64,000 nt of DNA from Desulfobacteraceae bacterium. GTDB lineage: Bacteria > Desulfobacterota > Desulfobacteria > Desulfobacterales > SKZT01. The stretch covers positions 186,001 through 250,000 of the forward strand of contig JAABTQ010000002.1 of the NCBI GenBank assembly GCA_011389745.1. The letters are read 5' to 3'. Both the position numbers and the translations under genes were made by a program. Position 1 is the stretch's first letter, and each line of letters starts with the position of its first letter. The notes under the pieces are model-generated. The model worked only from the letters and a program-made list of their open reading frames with translations. It ran no database searches and was not told the DNA's origin. Shown here piece after piece: positions 54,201-62,605 of the stretch.

Positions 54201-55424
54201 GAGGTCATTAAGGGTATCGAGTTGCCGCCGGGCATGGAAGTGGAGCCGATTTTGGCCGCCGACGACGGGACGCAGATCTGGAAGATCACCCATAACGGAG
54301 TGGATACACACCCCATCCACTGGCACCTGTACGACGTTCAGGTGCTGAACAGGGTCGGCTGGGACGGCATTATCCGCAAGCCCGAGGCCAACGAACTGGG
54401 CTGGAAGGATACGGTGCGGGTCAGCCCGCTCGAGGACACCATTGTCGCGCTGCGGCCGATCATACCGAATATACCCGAAGCGTGGGGCGGACTGCCCAAT
54501 AGCATCCGCCTGCTCGACCCTTCCATGCCGGAGGGGGAGTACCTGATGGGCGGAAACACCACCCAGCGTGAGGCCGGGGGCATGGTGGTCCTGGCCTTCA
54601 GCCCGGAAACCGGCGAGCCGATCGACGTGGTCAACCACTTCGTGAACTTCGGCTGGGAGTACGTTCTCCACTGCCATATCCTGAGCCATGAGGAGATGGA
54701 CATGATGCGGGCGCAGGTCGTCGGAGTGGCGCCCGCGGAACCGACGTTCCTGTCGGCGGTCCGAACCGGAAACGGCAATAATCGTCGCTACACCGTGACC
54801 TGGATGGACAACTCGAAGAACGAGACCGCCTTCGTTATCGAGCGTCGGGTGGCCGGCTCGACCGGCGCCTGGACGACCATTGCAACGGTGCCATCCACAA
54901 CGCTTGGTGTCGTCCCGTTCGCAGGCGTCGGCAATGCTCCGTTGACCGGCCAGCGGACGCACATCGACCCGATCGGCAACACCAACACGCTATACGAGTA
55001 CGATGTGTACGCGATCAATGTGGTCGGGGACATCTGGGATTACTCGGACCCTGCACTCAACAACCTTCTGCCGGGCGGCGGATTTCCGACCCTGACGCTC
55101 AGTTCCCGCGATGGGGAAACGACGGTGCCCAGCGGAATTCCGGCCCCAACGAAATTGGATGGAGCGGCTGTGCCCAAGAACAAGAACTCGGCGACCGTAA
55201 CCCTTAACTGGACGGACAATGCCACGAACGAGACGGGATTTTTGATCCAGCGGGCCTACAACATTGGCTTTACCTCGGGCGTGGTCAATGCCACGGTGAA
55301 AAGCGATGTCACCTCGTTTAGCCAGACGGTGGCGCGTGGCACCACCTTCTTCTACCGGGTGCATGCCTTCACCGCCACGTCCCAGTCCGGGTGGTCGAAT
55401 ATCGTAAACGTAGTCACGCCGTAA
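51231..55424 (+). CDS. Giant multicopper oxidase with C-terminal fibronectin type III domains
   Basis: A signal peptide (FMTMAMVVVIFAWGLYPAGA) exports this 1,397-aa enzyme. All copper motifs are present in order: LHLHGGITPWI (about 433), MFYHDHAWGITR (about 495), HPIHWHLYD (about 1025) and HCHILSHEEMDMM (about 1147; type 1 Cu with axial Met). Most MCOs are 400-700 aa, so long inserts separate the cupredoxins. After about 1165 come two FN3-like units (RYTVTWMDNSKNETAFVIER, VTLNWTDNATNETGFLIQRA). Codon use is visibly GC-richer than all neighbours, suggesting recent transfer. AAGGAG precedes the ATG. It oxidises metal ions or phenolics with O2; a diheme peroxidase gene follows. Confidence 0.92.
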   Translation: MSKNKKWIFMTMAMVVVIFAWGLYPAGAKNTKTPPGQEKKAAKVTQAERDAAAARALQDGKLNPLMVDMQTTPEEPGEAPRYFSHPNYANSPLPEISGATISVGNPLIDRQYASDYPVDVGELAPVFVVLPAPLPDGMIQSFQTWNQADRGASPFPSAGNVFHAYVLRPTGNANEFTVVFDSGLLTVPDLTDPAASQIATFGVANLAVQAGDLLAFYGQGIPVDADGGPDVLHYPAAQPLQGKNITLGSANYPVFPQARTYSFGAQVLDMANPIITGGIRKFVDGLSGLGAGAMNNLDQYIPVAVPDTTTYSGSDYYVIELGEYTEQMHSDLEPTTLRGYRQEGGDYHYLGPAIVAEKDRPVRILFRNLLPSGAAGNLFIPVDTTVMGSGMTATGHVMDPTMVDPQVPMCNEPDPMMKAQMVADGRCYAENRATLHLHGGITPWISDGTPHQWITPGDQSTPYPEGVSVVPVPDMDPPADGEMTFFYTNQQSARLMFYHDHAWGITRLNVYAGEAAPYIVTDATEKALIDEGLIPGPDDTIPLVVQDKTFVPPLAQLMEQDETWDMDRWGGEGSLWLPHVYSPAQNPGDASGVNEYGRWAYGPWFWPPTSSIEYGPIDNPYYDEDCNPDIEWCEPPLMPGTPFNSMGMEAFMDTPVVNGTAYPTLTVDPKAYRFRVLNAANDRFFNLSLYVAVDANGNPCDAANNNPVPESTGVACTEVMLNPAEVAAALEDSTIFPTPVVGTEGPDWIAIGTEGGFLPAPVVIPAQPTTWVNDPTLFNAGNVDKHSLLAAPAERHDVIVDFSQFAGYTLILYNDAPAAFPARDPRYDYYTGDGDYRDTGGTQSTLPGYGPNIRTVMQIKVNSGAGVSFNLAALQNAFRSENLGGMGVFESGQKPIIVGQAEYNAAYGTSFTTNGPRNGTAQIYDTSLTFDTLSGNELTIDLKPKMIQDEMGEAFDLEYGRMSGFLGVETPNAQAGLQNMILYGYTFPPTEVIKGIELPPGMEVEPILAADDGTQIWKITHNGVDTHPIHWHLYDVQVLNRVGWDGIIRKPEANELGWKDTVRVSPLEDTIVALRPIIPNIPEAWGGLPNSIRLLDPSMPEGEYLMGGNTTQREAGGMVVLAFSPETGEPIDVVNHFVNFGWEYVLHCHILSHEEMDMMRAQVVGVAPAEPTFLSAVRTGNGNNRRYTVTWMDNSKNETAFVIERRVAGSTGAWTTIATVPSTTLGVVPFAGVGNAPLTGQRTHIDPIGNTNTLYEYDVYAINVVGDIWDYSDPALNNLLPGGGFPTLTLSSRDGETTVPSGIPAPTKLDGAAVPKNKNSATVTLNWTDNATNETGFLIQRAYNIGFTSGVVNATVKSDVTSFSQTVARGTTFFYRVHAFTATSQSGWSNIVNVVTP

Positions 55425-55506
55425 CCTGCGGTTCTAAAGATACTAATGAGAAGGGAGCGATCTCTTCCCCAAACCTTAAACATACACTATCCTTCAAACA
55501 TTCATC

Positions 55507-55533
55507 CGGCGCCATGCAAGACAGGTGGCGCCG
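55507..55533 (+). other. Hairpin between the oxidase and peroxidase genes
   Basis: CGGCGCCA and TGGCGCCG form a perfect 8-bp stem with an 11-base loop. No T-run follows, so it is more likely an mRNA-stability or partial-termination element than a terminator. Confidence 0.55.
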
Positions 55534-55561
55534 CAATTTGTCATTAAAAAGGAGGTTTCAG

Positions 55562-57007
55562 ATGAAAAGAATCAACCGTCATTTCCTGGTTTTTATGCTG
55601 GGAATAGCTCTGTGCGGTCTGACAGCCCCATTTTTTGCGTTTGCCCAGGACTCGGTCATGGATCTAAGCCTTGTTGAGACGCTGGGCAAGGCCATCTTTT
55701 TTGATACCAACCTTTCAACACCTCCCGGGCAGTCCTGCGCCAGTTGTCATGACCCTGTTGTGGGGTTCACCGTACCTGATTCAGGAATAAATGCACTCGG
55801 AGCGGTTGAACCGGGCGCAGTGCCCACACGCTTTGGAAATCGAAAACCGCCCACAGCCGCCTATGACGGTGAAAGCCCGTTGCTTTTCCATGATGAAACA
55901 TACGACGGGGGAAAAGGCTCCTGGATCGGAGGCATGTTCTGGGATGGTCGGGCAACAGGTTGGATATTAGGAGACCCGCTGGCGGAACAGGCCATTGGGC
56001 CTTTTCTGAATCCTCTGGAGATGAATATGTCTTCCGAAAAGCAGGTGTGCTTAAGAGTGGCCAAATCGGATTATGCCGGACTTTTTGAAGAAGTTTGGGG
56101 GACCGGGTCACTCGACTGCGTGAAAAAACCGGAGGATGCATATGTATTGATAGCCGTTTCCATTGCCGCATATGAAAGAAGCTCGGAGGTCAATCCCTAT
56201 AGCTCTAAATTTGATTTGTTCTGGGATAACGCTAAAGCCGCAGGCAAGGATGTGAGCCAAATACAGTGCCCAGGGATGGGGATGGGTTGTGGCATGCCGG
56301 GCATGGGCGCGGGCGGTGGAGGTATGGTCAAAAGGCCGAATCGGTGGACCAATTACCGCAACCTCGGCCTGACCGACGAGGAGTTGATCGGCCTGGCTGT
56401 CTTCAACGACCCCAGCCGAGGGAATTGTGCGTCCTGCCATTCGATCAAAGTTGAGGAAGGCTCAGACAGTCGTCCGCTGTTCACTGATTTCAGCTACCAC
56501 AACCTCGGTATCCCCAAAAACCCCGACAACCCATATTACTCCATGCCTAAAAAGTGGAATCCGGACGGTGCTGACTGGATCGATTACGGGCTGGGCGGCT
56601 TTCTCATGAATGCGGGAAATGAACCGGAAATTTATGAACCGGAAATGGGAAAATTCAAAACGCCCACAGTTCGCAACGTGGACCTTCGTCCTGATCCTGG
56701 TTTCGTGAAAGCCTATGGTCACAATGGTTTTTTTAAGAACCTGGACGAGATGGACGGTATCATCCACTTTTATGCCTGGCGGGCCATGATGGATACCGGA
56801 AGCATGGGAGGTGGCGGCATGGGTCCGGGCCCAGGTGGTGGAAATGGAATGGGAGGCGGTGGTATGGATAGCCCGAATCCCGACATATTCCCGCCTCCGG
56901 AATTCGATGAGAACCGGATCATCATGCAACCATTCAATTTCATGATGAACGGGCCACACATCATGGCCTTTCTGAGAACACTGTCTGATGGCTACGAAGC
57001 GGAATAG
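55562..57007 (+). CDS. Diheme cytochrome c peroxidase (MauG/CCP family), Gly/Met-rich
   Basis: Start is ATG 55562 after AAGGAGG (track starts upstream at 55391). A signal peptide (MLGIALCGLTAPFFAFA) is followed by the first heme site QSCASCHDP (about 58), GMFWDGRATGWILGDP (family motif), and the second heme site GNCASCHSIKV (about 288). Two Gly/Met-rich insertions, PGMGMGCGMPGMGAGGGGM and GSMGGGGMGPGPGGGNGMGG, are unusual in CCP and could bind Cu(I) or other soft metals. It is periplasmic and reduces H2O2 or modifies a partner. It shares the sigma-54 promoter region with the oxidase. Confidence 0.92.
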   Translation: MKRINRHFLVFMLGIALCGLTAPFFAFAQDSVMDLSLVETLGKAIFFDTNLSTPPGQSCASCHDPVVGFTVPDSGINALGAVEPGAVPTRFGNRKPPTAAYDGESPLLFHDETYDGGKGSWIGGMFWDGRATGWILGDPLAEQAIGPFLNPLEMNMSSEKQVCLRVAKSDYAGLFEEVWGTGSLDCVKKPEDAYVLIAVSIAAYERSSEVNPYSSKFDLFWDNAKAAGKDVSQIQCPGMGMGCGMPGMGAGGGGMVKRPNRWTNYRNLGLTDEELIGLAVFNDPSRGNCASCHSIKVEEGSDSRPLFTDFSYHNLGIPKNPDNPYYSMPKKWNPDGADWIDYGLGGFLMNAGNEPEIYEPEMGKFKTPTVRNVDLRPDPGFVKAYGHNGFFKNLDEMDGIIHFYAWRAMMDTGSMGGGGMGPGPGGGNGMGGGGMDSPNPDIFPPPEFDENRIIMQPFNFMMNGPHIMAFLRTLSDGYEAE

Positions 57008-57394
57008 GTAAATTAGGCTCTTGCTCAACTAAACCTATACGATCGATATTTTTCTGCCATTGCGAGACAAGGCAGAAGCAGTCTCGTAAAAAAAGGATTG
57101 CTTCGTACCAATTCTCGCTATGGCAATTCGGCATGGCAGATTGATAGTGCCCCGAGGTTTTGACAAAACGACAGCTTCTCACGATATCGCCGTATGGGGC
57201 GCTGCTTCAAATGATGATAATTTTACGGCCGCACAGGACCTGATTTCCTATCGGGTAAATGTGACAGGCAGCCCGCAGGCCGTTGACTGTATCGATCGAC
57301 TTCTATATCAGGCCTTGTCCTATCCTTTTGCAGACAACTTGAGGCAGGATGAACCGAGCTTACCGATCGTTTCCTGGGTCAATAGGATCTTTCC

Positions 57395-57428
57395 AAAAAA
57401 ACACCCGGGCTGGTACCCAAGCCCAGGT
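57395..57428 (-). terminator. Minus-strand terminator without an obvious gene
   Basis: On the minus strand, ACCTGGGCT, loop TGGGTACC and AGCCCGGGT form a 9-bp stem followed by G and seven T. No minus-strand gene reads into it: the next one ends at 58750. It may end a small RNA or mark a lost gene. Confidence 0.6.
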
Positions 57429-57573
57429 AATAGTTCGGTAGGGCCGGCGGAAGGAGGAAAAGGCAAGAATAAATAATAGTTATTGACGAAACCATTAAAA
57501 CTGGGCATCAATGAACATAGAGGGTTCTGATGCCCTGTTTGCTCAGATGCATTACCTGAAATAAACGCATGTC

Positions 57574-57690
57574 TGTCATTCTGAGGGAGCAATAGCAGCA
57601 GGTCGAAGCCTTCGCGGAAAATATGATCTGAAATGCAGCCTGGTGCCACGGCGACCGAAGAATCTCCGGTCTCAAGCCGGCAGGATTAAA
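57574..57690. repeat. Degenerate family B repeat (gap 57008-58118)
   Basis: TGTCATTCTGAGGGAGCAAT ... GGCGACCGAAGAATCTCCGG matches the first half of family B. Nearby, CATTGCGAGACAAGG ... GCAGTCTCG (about 57059-57090) is another inverted repeat. The gap contains only weak ORFs. Confidence 0.7.
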
Positions 57691-57722
57691 TCTATAGATA
57701 TCAAACAGGAAAGAGTGACAAT

Positions 57723-57884
57723 ATGCTCAACATCAAAAAATCTTTGGCATTGGCGGGAAATAGCCTGTGCGTTTTATCAAATGATATTGTCATGGCCGAA
57801 GTCGAAATGACCGTGCAGCAGATTTTCAATCTGGAATCCAAACCGGTGTATGTCAATAACGTATCGTCAGAACCGCAGCTTTGA
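57723..57884 (+). CDS. Small ORF of unknown function
   Basis: ATG at 57723, preceded by AGGA at a long spacing, opens a 53-codon frame with a weak hydrophobic start (KKSLALAGNSLCVLS) and a hydrophilic remainder (MAEVEMTVQQIFNLESKPVY). I recognise no family. It may be the residue of a periplasmic protein gene; the stop is followed by no further coding signal. Confidence 0.3.
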   Translation: MLNIKKSLALAGNSLCVLSNDIVMAEVEMTVQQIFNLESKPVYVNNVSSEPQL

Positions 57885-58118
57885 AAATTTCCGACAGATG
57901 ATCGACAAGGAGCTTGACAATCCAAAAGCACCAGCAAGTGAGTTGAGAAAATGGCCTTCAAAGGGAGTGTGTCACAGCTTAAGGTTTTTCAAAATACGAG
58001 CCACAAGGTTAGGGAGTCAAATCCATGCTAGTGGTACCAGTGCTGTATTGTGCCGTTAAGGAACATCAGTTGAAATAGAATATTTGAAAACAAATCGCTG
58101 TTATAATGGAAATTAATT

Positions 58119-58604
58119 ATGAAAAATCAATATCGTTTGGGGTGCCTGTTTATTCTTTTATTCCTTTACTTTTTCTCACCTTTTCCTTTGTATGCTGATG
58201 AGAAAATCGAACTTTCGACCGCGCAGACAATTTATGTGCCTGCCTATTCACATATTTACAGCGGCAATAATGAAAGACCTTTTTTATTGACCGTGATATT
58301 AAGCATCAGAAACATTGACCCTGAGCACCAAATCGAGATTACCAAAGTCGATTATTATGAGACCCAGGGAGTAATTTTAAAAAATTTCATTAATAAGCCG
58401 GTCAGTTTAAAACCTTTGGAGTCATCCCGATATATCATACCTGAAAGAGACAAAAGCGGAGGGTCGGGCGCTAATTTTATTGTTGAATGGAAATCCGACA
58501 GATTGGTCAATCCTCCTATTGTTGAATCCATCATGATCGGAACACAAACTCAGCAAGGAATTTCTTTTACATCTCGCGGCCGGGTGATCTTCGTATCCAA
58601 ATAA
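58119..58604 (+). CDS. DUF3124-family exported protein
   Basis: A signal peptide (GCLFILLFLYFFSPFPLYA) is followed by AQTIYVPAYSHIYSGNNERP, LTVILSIRNIDPEHQIEITK and GGSGANFIVEWKSDRLVNPP, all typical of DUF3124, a periplasmic beta-rich family of unknown role. At 161 aa it has the usual family length. It is monocistronic. The next gene, a K+ channel, faces it on the other strand. Confidence 0.85.
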   Translation: MKNQYRLGCLFILLFLYFFSPFPLYADEKIELSTAQTIYVPAYSHIYSGNNERPFLLTVILSIRNIDPEHQIEITKVDYYETQGVILKNFINKPVSLKPLESSRYIIPERDKSGGSGANFIVEWKSDRLVNPPIVESIMIGTQTQQGISFTSRGRVIFVSK

Positions 58605-58749
58605 ACCCCGTAGCTGCATACCCGGATGAAATTAAAGCGTATAAATTACAGACGGGCAACCCATTGACAGCGGAAAAAAGCAAACAATCCAAAGATAATA
58701 AACTACCCGAAGAGTTGATAAACATGGGGAACGCCGGGAACCGTCCAGC

Positions 58750-59739
58750 CTATAAAATACTTTGCATTCGCAACATTTCATCTTTTTTACCGATCACGAC
58801 AATCACATCTCCCTGTTCTAGTTTTTCTGAAGGCATTGGATTGAAAACCATTTCACCGTGTTGTTTTTTAATGGCCACAATGATGACTCCGTAGTTTTGC
58901 CTCAAATTGCTTTCGATTATGGTCTGTCCTATTAAACCGGAAGTCCGGCCCACTGTTGCCTCCTCCATCATCAGACCCATCTTGTTGCCCATGGTTGCAA
59001 TATCAATAAAATCGACTACTGTCGGACGTTTTAACACCTGAGCCATACGCCTGCCACCAATAAGGTAAGGTGAAACGACATGTGATGCACCTGCCCGGAT
59101 AAGCTTTGACTCATTTTTCTCATCAGAAGATCTTGCCAATATAAAAATATCCGGCCTGAATCCTTTGGCCGTAAGGGTAATGAAAACATTGTCCGCATCG
59201 GAAGAAACCGCCGTAACAAGTCCTCGGGCTTTCATAATACCGGCTTCTATCAAAGCTTCATCCGAGGTGGCATTCATGGGAATGAACAGTATCTCTTTTC
59301 TTTCCAGCTCTTCTGCAACTGACAGGTCTTCTTCGATAATGACAAAATCGATGTTATCGGCCTGCAATTCGTCACAGATAATTTTACCGATCCGACCAAA
59401 TCCGCAAACGATAAAATGATCTTTTAAATCCGCAATCTGTTTTGCCAACTTTTTTCTCCCAAAAAATTTGCCGAGTTCACCTTCTACTAATATTCCGACC
59501 AGTTGACCGAGGGAATACGTCACGGTACCAATTCCTGTGACAATAATAAATATGGTGATCGTGCGACCTTCAATCGATAAAGGTTTAATCTCGGAAAATC
59601 CAACCGTCGTAATAGTGATAATAGTCTGATAAAAGGAATCAAAAAAAGTCATGTCTTCAAAATAATGATATCCAAGAGTTCCGAATGCGATCACGCTTAT
59701 TAATAACAGCAGGGATAAATATAGCTTTTTAATGTCCAT
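58750..59739 (-). CDS. Two-TM potassium channel with RCK (TrkA-N/TrkA-C) domains
   Basis: Two helices (LYLSLLLLISVIAFGTLGYH; GRTITIFIIVTGIGTVTYSL) flank the pore QTIITITTVGFSEIKPL; the filter is TVGFS rather than TVGYG. A Rossmann RCK domain follows (HFIVCGFGRIGKIICDEL, with an acidic strand end FVIIEEDLS), then a TrkA-C domain (TVGRTSGLIGQTIIESNLRQ, EQGDVIVVIGKKDEM). It resembles MthK-type ligand-gated channels with four subunits and Ca2+ or nucleotide control. It is monocistronic in the inner membrane. Confidence 0.93.
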   Translation of the reverse strand: MDIKKLYLSLLLLISVIAFGTLGYHYFEDMTFFDSFYQTIITITTVGFSEIKPLSIEGRTITIFIIVTGIGTVTYSLGQLVGILVEGELGKFFGRKKLAKQIADLKDHFIVCGFGRIGKIICDELQADNIDFVIIEEDLSVAEELERKEILFIPMNATSDEALIEAGIMKARGLVTAVSSDADNVFITLTAKGFRPDIFILARSSDEKNESKLIRAGASHVVSPYLIGGRRMAQVLKRPTVVDFIDIATMGNKMGLMMEEATVGRTSGLIGQTIIESNLRQNYGVIIVAIKKQHGEMVFNPMPSEKLEQGDVIVVIGKKDEMLRMQSIL

Positions 59740-60737
59740 CTATCGATGATTTTGCCGCATAACTTTTGGTTTATCCTTCGCAGAATAAGTCTCAGGTGTG
59801 TTGCATAATTATTTTATGCTGTTTCCATTAGCTTGAATCAAAAGATTAACACTGAATTTTTTCGTAAAGTCAACTGTTTATTGTCAAAACATGGAATTGC
59901 ATGAAGATACAAGCCAATCGATATATGAACTAGGTCGTTGACAGTTTCATGGCTATGACCTGAATCAGTAGCATGCAACTTGCTTAGTAAAAATTTTTAG
60001 AAAATTCAAATGCGCATTCAGGCTGACAGGTGACTTTTGCCTCTAAATTTTACTGAAAAATTGAATGCCACTGCTAATTTACGTGTATTCGGGCGCACTT
60101 CCACCACGATTCGTTTTAGCTGGGTTAAAGACTCTTTGAAAACAAAAAACGGCCTCTACAAAGAGTTGCCCCGGAGCCGGCAATATATTTTCTCCGCCAA
60201 TCCGACGCTGATCACACCGATCATGGAAAGAATTATTTACGAATGGGAAAAATCCGGATCGACACAATGGACGTTCGCCAATCTGTCGAGTCGGTCTCTT
60301 AGATTCGCGGCTTCAGTTAATACGCCGATATTGATCAATCCGCCATGGCTTGCCGGTTTTTACATACTGCTTTTGATACTGATTGACTTGCATAAGGTTT
60401 CACCCCCCGAAGTGATCGTTATTTAGGAGACTTGTCATAAATAAGATTTTAAAATCAATATGTTATTATGTGTTCAGCAATTTTACGCCACTGATTCAGG
60501 AATATTATAACGTCATACCGGCGAAGGCCGGTACCCAGTTGGGTGGATCTACCTTCCGTGGAAATGAGGTTTGGCAAAAAAGTGATTTTTGTACTTCTGG
60601 AATCCGAAACCTGACACCATGGAAAAAGTTTTGGTAACCAACTGAGTTGCTCTTTAATACCGTCTTAACCATCCAAATCCGGAAAATTCCCTGAGGTTTC
60701 TATAGATGAGGCGGACCGGAGTCCTCCTCAGAGCTGA
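59740..60737. other. Gap with one unassigned ORF and a decayed family A repeat
   Basis: An ORF of 129 codons (60037-60426, + strand) has a Trp/Ser-rich middle and a late hydrophobic segment (LAGFYILLLILIDLH) but no family match I can make, and no clear ribosome site. 60510-60566 (CGTCATACCGGCGAAGGCCGG) is a degenerate family A copy. Nothing else is recognised. Confidence 0.45.
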
Positions 60738-60938
60738 CTATTTTGGAAAACCTTCAATATGTGCTTGTACAAAAACATAAGCACTTGTACCTATCTCACT
60801 TCCCAAATGCCGCATGTTGTCAATAGAATCCTGAAAGTGAACCCCACCCCAAAAGCGTGAGTTTCCGCCAATACCAGAGGGGGTCTCTTTGTTTTCTGAC
60901 AGATCGTTGGGATTTAGATCTTGTTTCTTTTTAGACAT
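60738..60938 (-). pseudogene. C-terminal fragment of a vanadium haloperoxidase/PAP2-type protein
   Basis: The 66-codon frame ends with SRFWGGVHFQDSIDNMRHLG and SEIGTSAYVFVQAHIEG. GGxHF with its His, then an A/S-rich GxxIG helix, is the C-terminal vanadate/phosphate-binding end of vanadium-dependent haloperoxidases of the PAP2 superfamily. These enzymes are usually over 400 aa, so the body of the gene is missing and the upstream frame is closed. AGGGG before the ATG may be chance. Confidence 0.65.
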
Positions 60939-61043
60939 AGTTAGCCCCTAAGATAATTTTGTCAATGTAGAGAATTAAAAAATTGTCCGGAGTGGTAGCA
61001 CATGATCTGTCCGGTTTATTATGTATTGATGGAGGTGATGTAG

Positions 61044-61140
61044 ATGAAGCGGACACACCTGTTACAAAAGATCCGGAAGATGAGGTTTGAGAAGCTTATT
61101 ATGGTTGGACACAGAAGCGTTTAAGGCTGGGGCTGGTTGG
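61044..61140 (+). pseudogene. Transposase N-terminal remnant (ISNCY/IS1202-like)
   Basis: ATG 61044, preceded by GGAGGTGATG, encodes MKRTHLLQKIRKMRFEKLIM then stops after 26 codons. Shifting frame inside the AAGCTTATTATGG stretch gives EAYYGWTQKRL. LQ(E)IRKMRFE and (G)W..KRL match the beginning of ISNCY-type transposases, so the rest of the element is deleted. It lies in the scarred region between the haloperoxidase fragment and the flavin reductase. Confidence 0.6.
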
Positions 61141-61146
61141 ACTGTT

Positions 61147-61734
61147 TTATGCCTTATCTTTGTGTTGAACCAGCTCTTTACCAATTGAAAATGCCTCACC
61201 AATGAGAGTGCCTAATCCGTAGTAAAGACCTGAATCGGGCATAAATAGGATTGGATCAAGCTGTTCAATGTTCACCCGGCGTTTATTGGTGACAAGCATT
61301 TTATCTACTTTGACATCCATTACTTCACCAATAAACTGTGTATGAAGTCCAAGCTCATGGATAGCTACAAGTCGGCATTCGAGAACGAGTGGAAACTCGT
61401 TAACGTATGGTGCGTCTACCAAAGTACTGGCCACAGGTGTCAGACCCAATTCTTCAAATTTATTATGATTATGTCCAGAAACCAGGCCAATGTAGTCCGC
61501 TTGGGCAGCATAGGCCCGAGAGGGCAAACTAATGGTGAATGCTTTCCGAGATACAATATATGCATGTGAGGCTGTTGCTGAACGCAAAGAAATCGATATG
61601 CACGGTGGCCGTGAACACGCAATACCTCCCCAGGCTGCGGTCATCACATTAGCCTGACCCTGTTCGTTGTACGTGCCCACAACCATAACAGGAGCGGGAT
61701 AGAGAAGTGTTTTTGCGCCCAAAGAAGTCTTCAT
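61147..61734 (-). CDS. Flavin reductase-like (flavoredoxin) FMN-binding protein
   Basis: This 195-aa protein has the split-barrel flavin-reductase pattern: VMVVGTYNEQGQANVMTAAW, ACSRPPCISISLRSATASHA, AFTISLPSRAYAAQADYIGL and LHTQFIGEVMDVKVDKMLV. The family reduces or binds FMN and serves as flavoredoxin in sulfate reducers, or as the reductase of two-component monooxygenases. GGAGAT precedes the ATG. It is monocistronic next to gene fragments, but its reading frame is intact. Confidence 0.88.
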   Translation of the reverse strand: MKTSLGAKTLLYPAPVMVVGTYNEQGQANVMTAAWGGIACSRPPCISISLRSATASHAYIVSRKAFTISLPSRAYAAQADYIGLVSGHNHNKFEELGLTPVASTLVDAPYVNEFPLVLECRLVAIHELGLHTQFIGEVMDVKVDKMLVTNKRRVNIEQLDPILFMPDSGLYYGLGTLIGEAFSIGKELVQHKDKA

Positions 61735-62155
61735 GCAATCTCCTTAATATTACGATGTCTTGGATAAACCAGATGACGAAAATTATGTGTTCAAACGATT
61801 CGGTCGGTAGCCCAACAATTATAAAATATCCGCACAAAACGCGGAATTCCGGTATTCTGTCCGTATAAAACGACTTTGTAGCAGTGCCTACCAAAACAAT
61901 ATAACCATACCTATCAGACATTTTCTTCTTTTGGAATGTTTTATCACGTCGTCTTATATGGATCGGCATAAAAACCCACTTGCATACTATTGCAATAAAT
62001 TTTCGATTAATTCAAGTTTCGAATTGAAAAGGTATCCTTGAATTTTCCGATCCGGGAATATTCGAGTTTCGGATAATTATGGTTGAACGCAAAAGTTAGC
62101 GGCGATTGAAAACTGGAGTGATTTCGGAACACTTTTTTCCAATTGGAGCACCGGG
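61735..62155. other. Gene-free region
   Basis: No convincing gene is seen. Short minus-strand ORFs (61649-61969, 62007-62234) have biased composition and no recognisable domains or ribosome sites. Confidence 0.4.
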
Positions 62156-62605
62156 TTATGATGTTAAATGTTTTATTTTTAGGCCATTTCCATTTATTTT
62201 TTTTACCCCCAGTGCCACAATTTTTCGATGACAAATCTTAAAATCCTTTTCAAAACACATCAGTGCTATGTTTCTACCTTCACATAGCACCTGGTTTATT
62301 TCTTGAAGCTGCTCTTTATGATTTAAAACAGTTTGGGCCATTTCTTTAAAAAATGTATTATAATCACCACTTTCTTTGAGTTTGTTCCGTAGCTTTTTAT
62401 CAGCACCGAGCTCACGATAATTTATATAATCAATATTTTTGCCGGATAAAAATTCAGACAGGGAAGTTTTGGAGAAACCTTTTTTTCTGCTCAAAGGAAG
62501 ATATCTGACATCAGCAACAACTGAAATATTATTCCTTTTCAGACAGTTAAAAAATTCTTTCTGATTTATACCTTCATAGCCTATTGTATATAGAACTGTT
62601 TCCAT
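62156..62605 (-). CDS. DUF488-family protein
   Basis: ATG 62605 (METVLYTIGYEG), preceded by AGGTGA, is better than the track start, which reads into the 27-nt repeat. TIGYEGINQKEFFNCLKRNN, VADVRYLPLSRKKGFSKTSL and FKICHRKIVALGV match DUF488: the YTIGY start, VDVR.P.SR strand and CHR near the end. The biochemical role is unknown. Its length (149 aa) is normal. It is followed downstream by no partner on the same strand. Confidence 0.87.
   Translation of the reverse strand: METVLYTIGYEGINQKEFFNCLKRNNISVVADVRYLPLSRKKGFSKTSLSEFLSGKNIDYINYRELGADKKLRNKLKESGDYNTFFKEMAQTVLNHKEQLQEINQVLCEGRNIALMCFEKDFKICHRKIVALGVKKINGNGLKIKHLTS

Noticed and set aside
51478-55364. Long antisense ORFs inside the multicopper oxidase (for example 52095-52733, 54126-54962)
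   Set aside because: They follow from the high GC of the sense gene and have no ribosome sites or domains.
60037-60426. 129-aa plus-strand ORF
   Set aside because: Not assignable and without a start signal; reported only as part of the gap entry.
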